A stretch of 64,000 nt of DNA. It comes from an uncultured Saprospiraceae bacterium (GTDB lineage Bacteria > Bacteroidota > Bacteroidia > Chitinophagales > Saprospiraceae). The stretch spans positions 1 to 64,000 of the forward strand of contig CALLWB010000041.1 of assembly GCA_938016265.1 (NCBI GenBank), given 5' to 3'. A program made the position numbers and the translations under genes. Shown here one piece after another: positions 25,702-34,873 of this stretch; the stretch's first letter is position 1; each line of letters begins with the position of its first letter. Under the pieces are notes generated by a model. That model was not told the origin of the DNA. It made no database searches and worked only from the letters and a program-made list of their open reading frames with translations.

Positions 25702-27627
25702 ATGCGTTTATACTACATTTGTTTTCTCCTTTTGGTAGGGCCTTTTTTCATTCTTGACTTAACCGCCCAACAGGCCAAATATGACGCCTCTGCTAATTAT
25801 GCAGAAATCCTCAACATCAATAAAGTCGTCGTTCAGTTCCACCCAGGAATAACTAAAAGTCAACAACAAACCATCCTCAAACAAACAACAGGCATCACCA
25901 ACCAACTACTGTTTCTCCCTGCACCAGAAGTCGTCGTCGCCAATACTGCCTGCACTTCTACAAACAGTTATTTCGATTTACTGCATACCTTAGAATCGCT
26001 GAATGAAGTAAAATATATAGGAATGTACATCCACAATGGACAAGGATCAAACGCTGGTATTCTAAACAAAATATTTGTAAAACTAAAAACACAAGCTGAC
26101 CTACCTTTACTAGAACAACTACTTGAAAACAAAGGGATTTCCTCCATCACCCCCTACAAATACAACGATCAAATAATCAGTATTCAAACCAACAAAAACA
26201 CCACCACAAACACCCTACAGCTAGCAATAGAACTCCACAATTCTGGCAAATTTGAATTTGCAGAACCCAATTACCTCGTCAACCCAGACGTCCATACCAC
26301 AGACCCACTTTACTACAAACAATGGGCATTAGAAAACGACGGCTCCGCCGATCAATGGAACGGCACACCAAATGCAGATCTCTCCGTACCAGAAGCATGG
26401 ACAATAACTGCAGGAGATCCGAACATTTTGATTGCGGTGATGGACTCCGGAGTAGATACCACCCATCCTGAGTTTATCAATCAGTTGATCCAAGGGTTTG
26501 ACGCGGTCGGATTTGGTACAAATGGCTTTCCAACACCAAATTTTAGCAGCGATGGCCATGGAACTGCTTGTGCAGGTATTATCGGTGCCCTGGCAGACAA
26601 TGGACATGGGATTGCCGGAGTAGCGCATGGTTGCAAATTGGTATCTACTAGGATATTTTATTATGTTGACACGACTTTTTCGGGTATAAATCTTGGCGTT
26701 ATCCCGTTTTCGACCAGTGAGATTCTCTCGGATGGTATAAACTGGGCGTGGCAGGTTGCACAAGCAGATGTCCAAAGTCATAGCTGGAGTTTACCAGATG
26801 TTTATTTGACACTTGGTTTTCCTTCTGGAAACCCCGCACTAGTAGATGACGCCTTGAATAATTCATTTACCCAAGGAAGAGGAGGTCTTGGGTCCTTACA
26901 TTTTTTCTCTAGTGGCAATGACGGTCCGCCTCCTTATTGGCCAGGCAGGGACGCTCACTCTATGTCAGTAAATGCCACCTCCATGTGCGATGAACAGAAA
27001 ACGCCAATGTCTTGCGACACGCTTGATTGGACAGGCAACTTTGGCGGCACACTAGACTTCAGCGCTCCTGGAGTCCGAATTACCACCGTCGATATGCGAG
27101 ATACGTTGGGTTATTCTGAAACAGATTATATTATGTCCTTTGGCGGCACATCGGCTAGTTGTCCTTTTGCTGCAAGTATTGGAGGTCTTGTCCTTTCTGC
27201 CAACCCAAATCTAACAGCAACTGAAGTCAAAGTGCTACTTAGTAAAACCTGCGACAAGGTAGGTGGCTATCACTATGGCACCTGGTCGGGGTATGGTACT
27301 TGGTCTGAGGAACTTGGCCATGGCCGACTGAATGCTTTTCGCGCTGTTGAAGCTGCTCAAATGCTTACAAATACAGAAGTTGTTGCTTCAGATGACGAAT
27401 TCCAATGTTACCCAAATCCGGTAAGTGATCTTTTATATTTGAATGCTCCTGGATCTGGCACAAAGCACCTTTCTGTATACACGGCCTCCGGCAAACTCAT
27501 TCTGGAGCGTCAGTTTGTTGATACTTATTACGAAATAGACACACACCTTTTAAATCCTGGTTTCTACTTACTACAGCTAAGAGCAGGAGAAATTCATCAC
27601 AGTAAAAAAATATTTGTTGAGCGGTAA
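25702..27627 (+). CDS. Secreted S8 (subtilisin-like) peptidase with T9SS sorting tail
   Basis: A 641-aa protease. A signal peptide (about 1-22, ending DLTAQ) is followed by a propeptide region to about residue 200. The catalytic domain (about 210-545) has triad residues Asp248 (VMDSGVDTTHPE), His286 (GHGTACAG) and Ser484 (GGTSASCP). The last 75 residues (CYPNPVSDLLYLNAPG ... KKIFVER) are a type-A T9SS sorting domain, so it should be exported and attached to the cell surface or released. It probably degrades extracellular protein. The next gene starts at a TTG inside its last codons (14-nt overlap). Confidence 0.93.
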   Translation: MRLYYICFLLLVGPFFILDLTAQQAKYDASANYAEILNINKVVVQFHPGITKSQQQTILKQTTGITNQLLFLPAPEVVVANTACTSTNSYFDLLHTLESLNEVKYIGMYIHNGQGSNAGILNKIFVKLKTQADLPLLEQLLENKGISSITPYKYNDQIISIQTNKNTTTNTLQLAIELHNSGKFEFAEPNYLVNPDVHTTDPLYYKQWALENDGSADQWNGTPNADLSVPEAWTITAGDPNILIAVMDSGVDTTHPEFINQLIQGFDAVGFGTNGFPTPNFSSDGHGTACAGIIGALADNGHGIAGVAHGCKLVSTRIFYYVDTTFSGINLGVIPFSTSEILSDGINWAWQVAQADVQSHSWSLPDVYLTLGFPSGNPALVDDALNNSFTQGRGGLGSLHFFSSGNDGPPPYWPGRDAHSMSVNATSMCDEQKTPMSCDTLDWTGNFGGTLDFSAPGVRITTVDMRDTLGYSETDYIMSFGGTSASCPFAASIGGLVLSANPNLTATEVKVLLSKTCDKVGGYHYGTWSGYGTWSEELGHGRLNAFRAVEAAQMLTNTEVVASDDEFQCYPNPVSDLLYLNAPGSGTKHLSVYTASGKLILERQFVDTYYEIDTHLLNPGFYLLQLRAGEIHHSKKIFVER

Positions 27628-29074
27628 CAGTTCTTCCATCTATAGTCTTTCTACTCCCAAAAAATCATCCTTTATTTTGCTTGGAAGTAGTTTTTATGCC
27701 TTGGTTATCTTCCTGGTGCTGGATCATCCTTTTTTTGGGGACTGTATCAATCTTGGATCCCGATATGCCCACTGGTTTTTAGAATCTAACTTTAGTGGCA
27801 TAATTGCTCCAGCAGGAATTGATAGCGGCAATCCACCTTTTTTTGGTGCTTATCTGGCATTATGGTGGAAATTCTTCGGACGTTCCCTTGCTGTTGCACA
27901 TGTGGCCATGCTGCCTTTTTTGATTGGAATTGTTTGGTCGTTTTATCACATTGCCCGCTATTTCTTTGAAGGCAAATGGCTGTGGATGAGTTTGGCGCTC
28001 CTGTTGTTGGAGCCTACTTTGCTGGCACAATCTACGATGTTGAGTCCTGATATTCCACTTACTTTTTTCTTTTTGATGGCGGTTGCTGGTTTATTGAATA
28101 ATCGACCGAATATGCAGATGCTAGGACTTTGTGGATTGCCTTTGTTGAGTACTCGAGGGATTATGACGGTTGCAGTGGTTTTTCTAGCAGAGTGTTTCCT
28201 TATTTTTTTAGATAAAAATCGAAAATTTTCATTTAGTCGAATAGGTAAATACATTCCCGCAGGCCTTTTGGCTGTTGGTTGGATGGGGTATCATTATTTG
28301 AATACGGGCTGGATTAGTTACAATCAGGAGTCGATGCCCTGGGCGGGTGGTTTTGCGACCGTTGGCCTGGTTGGATACATAAAGAACGTTGCGATTTTGG
28401 GTTGGCGGATACTTGATTTCGGGCGTATTTTTGTTTGGATTGTTGCTGGGATTCTTCTATTCTTCTTGTTTACAAAAAAATTGGTATTGGATCGTCGGTT
28501 TAAAATATTGCTGGCGTTGACGCTTGCTCCTTTGTTGGTTTTTGTGCCTGTACTTGCCAGGTATTCTGGATTGCTGCAACATCGTTATTTATTGCAGGCC
28601 TATTTGCTGGTGGCGCTTTGTGTACTTTATGGATTGCAACGAATGCCTTCCACGAAAGTGGCTTATCCCTTATTCATTTTCACGTTGGTAGGATTGCTCT
28701 CTGGTCATTTTTGGATCTACCCGGACAAGGTGGCTCAGGGTTGGGATTCTTCGCTGGCCCATGTTCCTTATTTTGAACTTCGGGATGAGATGGTTCAGTA
28801 TATTCAAGCAAAAAATATTGCACCGACCTCTGTGATGACAGGAACGCCCAATCAGTTTTCGTACAAAGAGACGAATACCGCATCGTCTACTTGGCAGTTT
28901 AATCATATTGATGGTGCAGATTATGAAAATGCCCCTTATATTTTTTATTCAAATGCCTTTAATGATGTGCCTGATGACTTTTACGATGTCCTCCATTCTC
29001 AATGGACACCTGTTAAGTCATTTGAGCGTTCTAGAATAAGAGTGACCCTTTTTAAAAATCCCAGACTTCAATAG
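27614..29074 (+). CDS. Polytopic GT-C-like membrane protein
   Basis: A 486-aa protein with about ten transmembrane helices. The first periplasmic loop holds acidic and aromatic residues (DHPFFGDCINLGSRYAHWF). The LLLEPTLLAQSTMLSPDIPL segment matches the second-loop region of PMT/ArnT-type glycosyltransferases (GT39/GT83), which use lipid-linked sugars. A catalytic Asp cannot be assigned with certainty. The start is a TTG at 27614 or 27617, overlapping the end of the subtilase gene; no in-frame ATG precedes the first helix. The overlap implies translation coupled to the secreted protease gene. Confidence 0.6.
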   Translation: MLSGNSSSIYSLSTPKKSSFILLGSSFYALVIFLVLDHPFFGDCINLGSRYAHWFLESNFSGIIAPAGIDSGNPPFFGAYLALWWKFFGRSLAVAHVAMLPFLIGIVWSFYHIARYFFEGKWLWMSLALLLLEPTLLAQSTMLSPDIPLTFFFLMAVAGLLNNRPNMQMLGLCGLPLLSTRGIMTVAVVFLAECFLIFLDKNRKFSFSRIGKYIPAGLLAVGWMGYHYLNTGWISYNQESMPWAGGFATVGLVGYIKNVAILGWRILDFGRIFVWIVAGILLFFLFTKKLVLDRRFKILLALTLAPLLVFVPVLARYSGLLQHRYLLQAYLLVALCVLYGLQRMPSTKVAYPLFIFTLVGLLSGHFWIYPDKVAQGWDSSLAHVPYFELRDEMVQYIQAKNIAPTSVMTGTPNQFSYKETNTASSTWQFNHIDGADYENAPYIFYSNAFNDVPDDFYDVLHSQWTPVKSFERSRIRVTLFKNPRLQ

Positions 29075-29165
29075 TCCGTCTTTCAGGCTTTCTCCCTCAA
29101 CGACAAATAATCCGAATTAAAATAATTATGACTCACTAAGGGGGTATAATATGCCGCCAATTTGC

Positions 29166-29173
29166 TATCTTTG
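29166..29173 (+). promoter_or_regulatory. uppS: -7 promoter box (TATCTTTG) of uppS
   Basis: Perfect TAnnTTTG match 38 nt upstream of the uppS ATG. No TTG at standard -33 spacing was found. Confidence 0.55.
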
Positions 29174-29211
29174 TGACCTTTTAGGAACTAGGAACCAATT
29201 ACAAATAACTG

Positions 29212-29958
29212 ATGGATATAAAATCACAGATCGATCTGAATAAACTCCCAGAGCACATCGCTGTCATTATGGACGGTAATGGTCGCTGGGCAAAACAGTT
29301 TGGTAAGGTGAGAATATTTGGCCATAAAAATGGCGTAAAAGCGGTTAGAGAAACCACAGAAGCGGCTGCAGAACTAGGTATTAAATACCTGACCATGTAT
29401 GCTTTTTCTACAGAAAATTGGGGCCGTCCGAAGGAAGAAGTCAATGCATTGATGACCTTGCTCGTTGGTACAATACGCAAGGAGATCAATACGCTGATGG
29501 AAAATAAGGTCCGGCTCCAAGCAATAGGGGATTTAAAAAATCTACCCGCAAAGTGCTACAAAGAACTAACAGAGGCCATTGAAAAAACAAAGAACAATGA
29601 CCGGATGACACTCATCCTTGCACTCAACTATAGTGCACGGTGGGAAATCGTCGAGGCTGTAAAAAAACTGACTACGGATGCTAAAGCCGGAAAGCTGGAT
29701 CCTGCAACGGTAGACAGTGCTTTGATTTCGAATGCACTAAGTACTGGTGGTATACCGGATCCTGAATTGTTGATACGAACCAGCGGCGAAGCCAGAATTA
29801 GCAATTTTTTGCTTTGGCAAATCGCTTATGCTGAATTGTATTTTACAGAGACTTTGTGGCCTGATTTTAGAAAGGAACATTTATACGAAGCAATAGTAAA
29901 TTTCCAAGGAAGAGAACGCAGATTTGGTAAAACAAGCGACCAATTGCATCAAAATTGA
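29212..29958 (+). CDS. uppS: Isoprenyl (undecaprenyl) diphosphate synthase
   Basis: A 248-aa cis-prenyltransferase that makes the C55 lipid carrier for cell-wall and surface polysaccharide. Motif I is HIAVIMDGNGRWAK with catalytic Asp21. The later signatures LLIRTSGEARISNFLLWQ and AYAELYFTETLWPDF are complete. The gene lies directly upstream of bamA and the ompH genes, the conserved Bacteroidota order. bamA has its own promoter box 92 nt after the uppS stop. Confidence 0.95.
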   Translation: MDIKSQIDLNKLPEHIAVIMDGNGRWAKQFGKVRIFGHKNGVKAVRETTEAAAELGIKYLTMYAFSTENWGRPKEEVNALMTLLVGTIRKEINTLMENKVRLQAIGDLKNLPAKCYKELTEAIEKTKNNDRMTLILALNYSARWEIVEAVKKLTTDAKAGKLDPATVDSALISNALSTGGIPDPELLIRTSGEARISNFLLWQIAYAELYFTETLWPDFRKEHLYEAIVNFQGRERRFGKTSDQLHQN

Positions 29959-30030
29959 GACCCAATAACAATATCAACAGGCTTTTGTCTGTTAGGTCTA
30001 TTGAAACCAGTTTTAACAATTCCTTATGAT

Positions 30031-30057
30031 TTTGCAAGCAGCAATTAACTAACTTTG
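30031..30057 (+). promoter_or_regulatory. bamA: Promoter of bamA (TTTG and TAACTTTG)
   Basis: The -7 box TAACTTTG (30050-30057) matches TAnnTTTG. A TTTG at 30031-30034 is 15 nt upstream, slightly closer than the usual -33 element. It implies a leader of about 100 nt. Confidence 0.5.
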
Positions 30058-30162
30058 CACGTTTTTCAGCGTGTTGACATTACTTAAGTGGACTTTTGTC
30101 CATTGACTTAACCAAGAAATTTCTAGCGGCAGCCGCTAGCTATTACTAAGAAAACTGAACTC
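30058..30162 (+). promoter_or_regulatory. bamA: Structured 5' leader of bamA
   Basis: Between the -7 box and the ATG there are three inverted repeats: CACG/CGTG (30058-30073), a 10-bp bulged stem TTAAGTGGAC...CTTAA (30084-30111) with a TTTT loop, and CTAGCGGC-A-GCCGCTAG (30123-30139), a perfect 17-bp palindrome. The last sits 23 nt before the start codon. The role is unknown; translational control of BamA is a plausible inference. Confidence 0.45.
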
Positions 30163-32781
30163 ATGAGAAAGACTTATATCTTATTTTCGATACTAAGTTT
30201 ACTTGCTATAAACCTATTCGCCCAAGTTGATTCTGATGCGTTTGACTACAAGGATGCAAAGACCTATCAAATTGGAGGTATTGAGATCCTCGGATCTGAA
30301 TACAACGATAAAAACGCAATTATTGCCGTATCCGGGCTTTCTGTAGATCAGAAAGTCAAAATACCAGGCGCCAAAGTCACCAAGGCAATCCGCAATCTTT
30401 GGAAAATGCGCCTATTCACAGATGTACAAATTCATGTAAGCAAGACTATTGAGGATGTTGCTTTTTTGACGATTACTGTTCAAGAACGTCCAAGGCTTTC
30501 CAGGTATTCTTATAAAGGAATCAAAAAAGGGATGCATGATGATGTGAATGGAAAAGTGCAGCGTTTCCTTTTGCGAGGGGGCATTGTTACAGAAAGCGTG
30601 AAACTCAATGCTAAAAATGCCATAACCGACTATTTCGTAGATAAGGGGTTTTTGGACACCGAGGTAGATGTTATTGAGATAAAAGATTCTCTTCTTACAA
30701 ACTCTGTCCGCCTTGTTTTTGACATTGAAAAACAGCGAAAAGTAAGAATTAGCGATATCCAAATAAATGGAAATAATGCTGTTACAGCCCAGAAGGTGCG
30801 AAATAAAATGAAAAACACCAAGCGCCGAAAATCAATATTCAAATCTTCAAAATATCTTGTGGATGACTATCAGGATGATTTGGTCGGCGTTATTAACTAT
30901 TATAATACTATAGGTTATCGAGATGCCATCATCACCCGCGATACGGTTTACCGAAATGGCAGGCACTTGAAGGTTGAGATAGACGTCAATGAAGGATTTC
31001 AGTATTATTTTAGAGATATTGCATTTAAGGGCAACTCAATATATGATACCAAACGCCTGGCGGAGATACTCGGTATTAAAAAAGGAGATATTTATAATGA
31101 AAGTCTGCTAGAGACCCGATTGAGGTTTAGTCAGGACGGCCGGGATGTCACCTCTCTTTATATGGACAATGGGTATTTGTTTTTCAGAGTTGATCCTGTA
31201 GAGGTAAATATTGAAAACGATTCCATTGATTTGGAATTAAGAATTTTTGAAGGCCCACAAGCGACCATCGACAAAGTAGTCATAAAAGGAAATGATCGGA
31301 CGCACGAACACGTGATCCGTCGTGAGCTAAGAACAAAACCAGGTGAAAAATTTAGCCGTTCAGACATTATCCGTTCACAACGGGAAATTTTGGCGCTTGG
31401 CTATTTCAATCAAGAAGCCCTTGGCATCAATACTCCTGTAAATGCACAACGAGGTACGGTAGACATCGAATATACTGTTGAAGAGCGTCCTTCAGATCAG
31501 CTGGAATTGTCTGCTGGTTGGGGTGGAGCTGGTAGAGGAATAATTGGAACCCTTGGGGTAACGTTCAATAATTTTTCCTTGCGGAATATGTTGAAGACGG
31601 AAACTTGGAGTCCATTACCTCAGGGAGATGGCCAACGACTATCGCTGCGGGCACAGACAAATGGTAAGTTTTTCCAATCCTACAATTTTTCGCTTACAGA
31701 GCCATGGTTGGGAGGTAAGAAGCCGAACTCATTTACAGTATCTGCTTTTCATTCACGATCTACAAATGGACAAGATAAAAACACCAGCGCCTTCTCTAAG
31801 TTGGCCATTACGGGTACAAGTTTGAGTTTAGGTACACGACTTAAGGTGCCGGATGACTTTTTTGTTTCCTCTACTGCTTTGAGTTATCAGAATATAGCGC
31901 TGACAAATTGGCCAGGTTTCCAAATTGAAGATGGTCAGCGACTAAATGATGGAAGTTATCATAACTTAAGTATCAATCAAACGCTTTCCAGAAACTCTAT
32001 TGACAGTCCGATATTTCCTACTAGTGGAGCCAAGATCACCTTGTCTTTGCAATTTACCCCTCCATATTCGTTGTTTAGAAAAGACAACTTCTATGTATTT
32101 GATGATGGGGAGCGGCAAGGTGTGTTAGACCAAATAAACGAGGAACTATTAGCTCAAAATGGCGGAAATGAACCATTAACAATGGAGAATTCTCTTGTGC
32201 AGGCGACTATTAGAAACCAAGAGACCGCTAAGAAGTTTAGATTGGCAGAATATCACAAATGGAAGTTTAATGTAGAATGGTATTCCAAATTGTTTGGAAA
32301 ATTTGTCCTCAAAACATCTGCAAAGATTGGTATGCTTGGAGGATACAGCAGATCTGTAGGAGTTACGCCATTTGAGCGTTTCGAGTTAGGTGGTGACGGT
32401 ATTGCCAACTTCAATATTGAGGGTAAAGATATTATCTCTTTAAGAGGATATGACGTAGCAGACTTGGCAGCAAATGAGCCTGGCGGTGCTACTATTTATG
32501 ATAAATTTACGATGGAGCTTCGATATCCTGTGTCCTTGAACCCAAGTGCAACGATCTATTTGTTGGCTTTTGCTGAGGGTGGGAATGCCTGGAAAAGTTT
32601 CAAGGACTTCAATCCGTTAGAGTTGCGCCGTTCTGGAGGACTGGGAGTTCGTATTTTCTTACCGATGTTTGGAACATTAGGGTTTGATTACGGATTAGGG
32701 TTTGATAAGGAATATGTAGTCTCCAACAAATGGGCAGATTATGGTCGATTTAGCATCATTTTAGGATTTGAACCAGAGTAA
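30163..32781 (+). CDS. bamA: Outer-membrane protein assembly factor BamA
   Basis: An 872-aa Omp85 protein, the central component of the machinery that inserts beta-barrel proteins into the outer membrane. A signal peptide (MRKTYILFSILSLLAINLFA) precedes five POTRA domains (about residues 30-430; for example YQIGGIEILGSEYNDKNAII and VKIPGAKVTKAIRNLW). The barrel spans about 440-872. The conserved loop-6 motif appears as SLRGYDV (about residue 765) and the protein ends in the barrel strand FSIILGFEPE. It is followed by three ompH genes whose products are periplasmic chaperones feeding the same pathway. Confidence 0.95.
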   Translation: MRKTYILFSILSLLAINLFAQVDSDAFDYKDAKTYQIGGIEILGSEYNDKNAIIAVSGLSVDQKVKIPGAKVTKAIRNLWKMRLFTDVQIHVSKTIEDVAFLTITVQERPRLSRYSYKGIKKGMHDDVNGKVQRFLLRGGIVTESVKLNAKNAITDYFVDKGFLDTEVDVIEIKDSLLTNSVRLVFDIEKQRKVRISDIQINGNNAVTAQKVRNKMKNTKRRKSIFKSSKYLVDDYQDDLVGVINYYNTIGYRDAIITRDTVYRNGRHLKVEIDVNEGFQYYFRDIAFKGNSIYDTKRLAEILGIKKGDIYNESLLETRLRFSQDGRDVTSLYMDNGYLFFRVDPVEVNIENDSIDLELRIFEGPQATIDKVVIKGNDRTHEHVIRRELRTKPGEKFSRSDIIRSQREILALGYFNQEALGINTPVNAQRGTVDIEYTVEERPSDQLELSAGWGGAGRGIIGTLGVTFNNFSLRNMLKTETWSPLPQGDGQRLSLRAQTNGKFFQSYNFSLTEPWLGGKKPNSFTVSAFHSRSTNGQDKNTSAFSKLAITGTSLSLGTRLKVPDDFFVSSTALSYQNIALTNWPGFQIEDGQRLNDGSYHNLSINQTLSRNSIDSPIFPTSGAKITLSLQFTPPYSLFRKDNFYVFDDGERQGVLDQINEELLAQNGGNEPLTMENSLVQATIRNQETAKKFRLAEYHKWKFNVEWYSKLFGKFVLKTSAKIGMLGGYSRSVGVTPFERFELGGDGIANFNIEGKDIISLRGYDVADLAANEPGGATIYDKFTMELRYPVSLNPSATIYLLAFAEGGNAWKSFKDFNPLELRRSGGLGVRIFLPMFGTLGFDYGLGFDKEYVVSNKWADYGRFSIILGFEPE

Positions 32782-33002
32782 TTGAGAAGGACTGAATTCC
32801 CTGTTTTTCGTTAAAGGTTTGTTAATGATTGGGGAATAGACAATAGATTTTCGATTTCCTCCGCCTTTGTTATTTGTTGAAAATCAGGCGTTTAATTAAA
32901 TAAAGAATAAAAATTGCTCCCTTTGCTAAAAAACTTGGCAAAGGGATTGCAATAGGACTAAATAAGTTTAACATTTTACATCACAAAAAAACAAGATTAC
33001 TG

Positions 33003-33512
33003 ATGAAGAATTTGCTCGTTGCTCTTGCTATAACTATGATCTCTGCTGTAACCGTACAGGCACAACGCGTAGCCTATGTAGATATCGAAAAGATAATGGC
33101 CAACATTCCTGACTACAAATCAGCACAACAAGAACTAGATCAGACTGCAGCAAAATGGAAGCAAGAAATTTCATTAGAATATGCAAAGATCGAAGAGATG
33201 TATAGAAAGTATCAAGCAGAACAAGTTTTGCTTAGTGAATCCTCCAGAGCGACTAGAGAGGAGGAGATTGTAAATCAAGAGAAACAGGTGCGCGAAATGC
33301 AGAAATTGAAATTTGGTACCGATGGCGCCTTGTTCAAAAAAAGACAAGAATTAGTTAAACCGATTCAAGATAAAGTATTCGAAGTAATAGAAAAATACGC
33401 AACAGAGCGTGGTTATGATTTGATTTTTGACAAATCCAGTGGCGTGAATATTCTTTTTGCTGCTCCAAGATTGGACAAGACTCAGGACATCCTTAAGAAA
33501 CTAGGATACTAG
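33003..33512 (+). CDS. OmpH/Skp-family periplasmic chaperone, paralogue 1
   Basis: A 169-aa protein with a signal peptide (MKNLLVALAITMISAVTVQAQ) followed by RVAYVDIEKIMANIPDYKSA, the characteristic Skp N-terminal strand and helix. A long charged coiled coil forms the tentacles, and the C-terminal core ends GYDLIFDKSSGVNILFAAPR. Skp trimers hold unfolded outer-membrane proteins in the periplasm. It differs from the next two paralogues in its C-terminal end. An 8-bp hairpin (CCCTTTGC/GCAAAGGG, 32919-32945) lies in the upstream gap. Confidence 0.88.
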   Translation: MKNLLVALAITMISAVTVQAQRVAYVDIEKIMANIPDYKSAQQELDQTAAKWKQEISLEYAKIEEMYRKYQAEQVLLSESSRATREEEIVNQEKQVREMQKLKFGTDGALFKKRQELVKPIQDKVFEVIEKYATERGYDLIFDKSSGVNILFAAPRLDKTQDILKKLGY

Positions 33513-33674
33513 ACTTTCAACAATAGAAACCGTAATCAACTTTCAACCAATAAAAATCAGGTCTGCACAAAGGCATAGGCAAGTTATGTCTAAGTTCAGA
33601 CCATACCATAACTATTAACCAGACCTTTGGAAGCAAAAATTTACTAATAGAGAGGTTATTTAAAAATTAAACCT

Positions 33675-33682
33675 TATTTTTG
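33675..33682 (+). promoter_or_regulatory. -7 promoter box (TATTTTTG) of the second ompH gene
   Basis: Perfect TAnnTTTG match 25 nt upstream of the ATG at 33708. The second and third ompH genes can thus be transcribed separately from bamA and the first one. Confidence 0.55.
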
Positions 33683-33707
33683 TGTCCCAAATTTAAAAAC
33701 TAAAAAA

Positions 33708-34214
33708 ATGAAAAGGATAATTCAATTTACACTAATCGCCGTTTTCGCCTTTGCTGGTATGTCTTCTGCGATTGCTCAAAAACTAGGGCACGTCGATGCT
33801 CAAACTATCGTATATGAAATGCCAGAGATGAAGCAAGCAATGTCTAGCCTCGAAGCACTTGCAGGACAATACGAAAAACAACTTGTCAGCCAGAAAGAAC
33901 AATTGGAAGGCAGACTCGTGGAAGCTCAGAAAAAACAAGAACGTGGAGAACTATCTCCTTCAGACATCCAACGAATTCAAGGAGAACTTGCTGCTGAAGA
34001 GAAAAAACTAATCGCGTCTGAGCAAGAAGCAAAACAAAATTTATTAAAAAAGGAAGAGGAACTTACCGCTCCGCTTTATGACAAAATCAAAAACGCAATC
34101 AAAACTGTCGCTTCTGAAAATGGATATAATAATATCCTTGACACTAGCACACTTCTTTATGCTGATGAAAATGACAACATCACTAGCAAAGTGCGTTCAA
34201 AATTAGGCATGTAA
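33708..34214 (+). CDS. OmpH/Skp-family periplasmic chaperone, paralogue 2
   Basis: A 168-aa Skp-like protein with a signal peptide (ending SSAIAQ) and the start KLGHVDAQTIVYEMPEMKQA. A coiled coil covers about 45-115, and the C-terminal core is IKTVASENGYNNILDTSTLL. It is much closer to paralogue 3 than to paralogue 1: both share KxGHxxAQxIV at the N terminus, PxxIQxIxxEL in the hairpin and a KxxSKLG ending. It probably arose by tandem duplication. The third gene follows after 31 nt, so the two form an operon with their own promoter. Confidence 0.85.
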   Translation: MKRIIQFTLIAVFAFAGMSSAIAQKLGHVDAQTIVYEMPEMKQAMSSLEALAGQYEKQLVSQKEQLEGRLVEAQKKQERGELSPSDIQRIQGELAAEEKKLIASEQEAKQNLLKKEEELTAPLYDKIKNAIKTVASENGYNNILDTSTLLYADENDNITSKVRSKLGM

Positions 34215-34245
34215 GCCGTCCCTTTTTACTTAAAAAAATATTACA

Positions 34246-34749
34246 ATGAAATCAATTATAAAATTTAGCTTCTTGTTTGTTGTTGTTGCTCTTATGTGTG
34301 CCAATACTGCAGTTGCTCAGAAAATAGGTCACTTAAGTGCAGATCAAATTGTACTTCAAATGCCTGCATACAAATCGGCTTCTACTCAATTGGAAACCCT
34401 GGCAAAACAGCTGGAGACTCAACTGAAAACGGAAGAAGATCAAATCAGAGCTAAGGTAGCTAAGGCAGAACAAAATGCTTCGAACCTTACTCCTGCGGAA
34501 ATTCAAAAAATAGAAGCAGAACTTCAAACAGATCAGCAAAAGTTGTACACCAATCAAGGTAAATATAAGCAACAACTATTGGAGAAAGAACAAGAACTGA
34601 CTGCTCCGATTTATGAAAAGATCAAAAGTGCCATCAAATCAGTTGCCCAAGAAAATGGATATAGCTATGTAATGGAAACAAGCATGATGCTTTTTTCTGT
34701 AGAGGCTGATGATATCACTAGTCAAGTAAAGAGTAAGCTAGGAATATAA
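34246..34749 (+). CDS. OmpH/Skp-family periplasmic chaperone, paralogue 3
   Basis: A 167-aa Skp-like protein with a signal peptide (ending NTAVAQ), the start KIGHLSADQIVLQMPAYKSA, a Gln/Glu-rich coiled coil (about 45-115) and the core IKSVAQENGYSYVMETSMML. It is the last gene of the uppS-bamA-ompH group, and a 15-bp perfect terminator follows 22 nt after the stop codon. Redundancy or different client sets among the three chaperones is inferred only from the duplication. Confidence 0.85.
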   Translation: MKSIIKFSFLFVVVALMCANTAVAQKIGHLSADQIVLQMPAYKSASTQLETLAKQLETQLKTEEDQIRAKVAKAEQNASNLTPAEIQKIEAELQTDQQKLYTNQGKYKQQLLEKEQELTAPIYEKIKSAIKSVAQENGYSYVMETSMMLFSVEADDITSQVKSKLGI

Positions 34750-34771
34750 AATTCTTGGTTTTTCAACTATA

Positions 34772-34808
34772 AAAAGATCGAATGCTTGTTAGCATTCGAT
34801 CTTTTTTG
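34772..34808 (+). terminator. Intrinsic terminator of the bamA-ompH group
   Basis: A perfect 15-bp stem (34772-34786 with 34791-34805; core GATCGAATGCT) with a TGTT loop is followed by T-rich sequence. The A-rich left arm also makes it a possible terminator for the convergent site-2 protease gene. Confidence 0.9.
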
Positions 34809-34873
34809 TTTCCGGATTGTGGATAGATAGCAGAAAGTACTGACATCAATAACTAATATTCACCAAATTGGGA

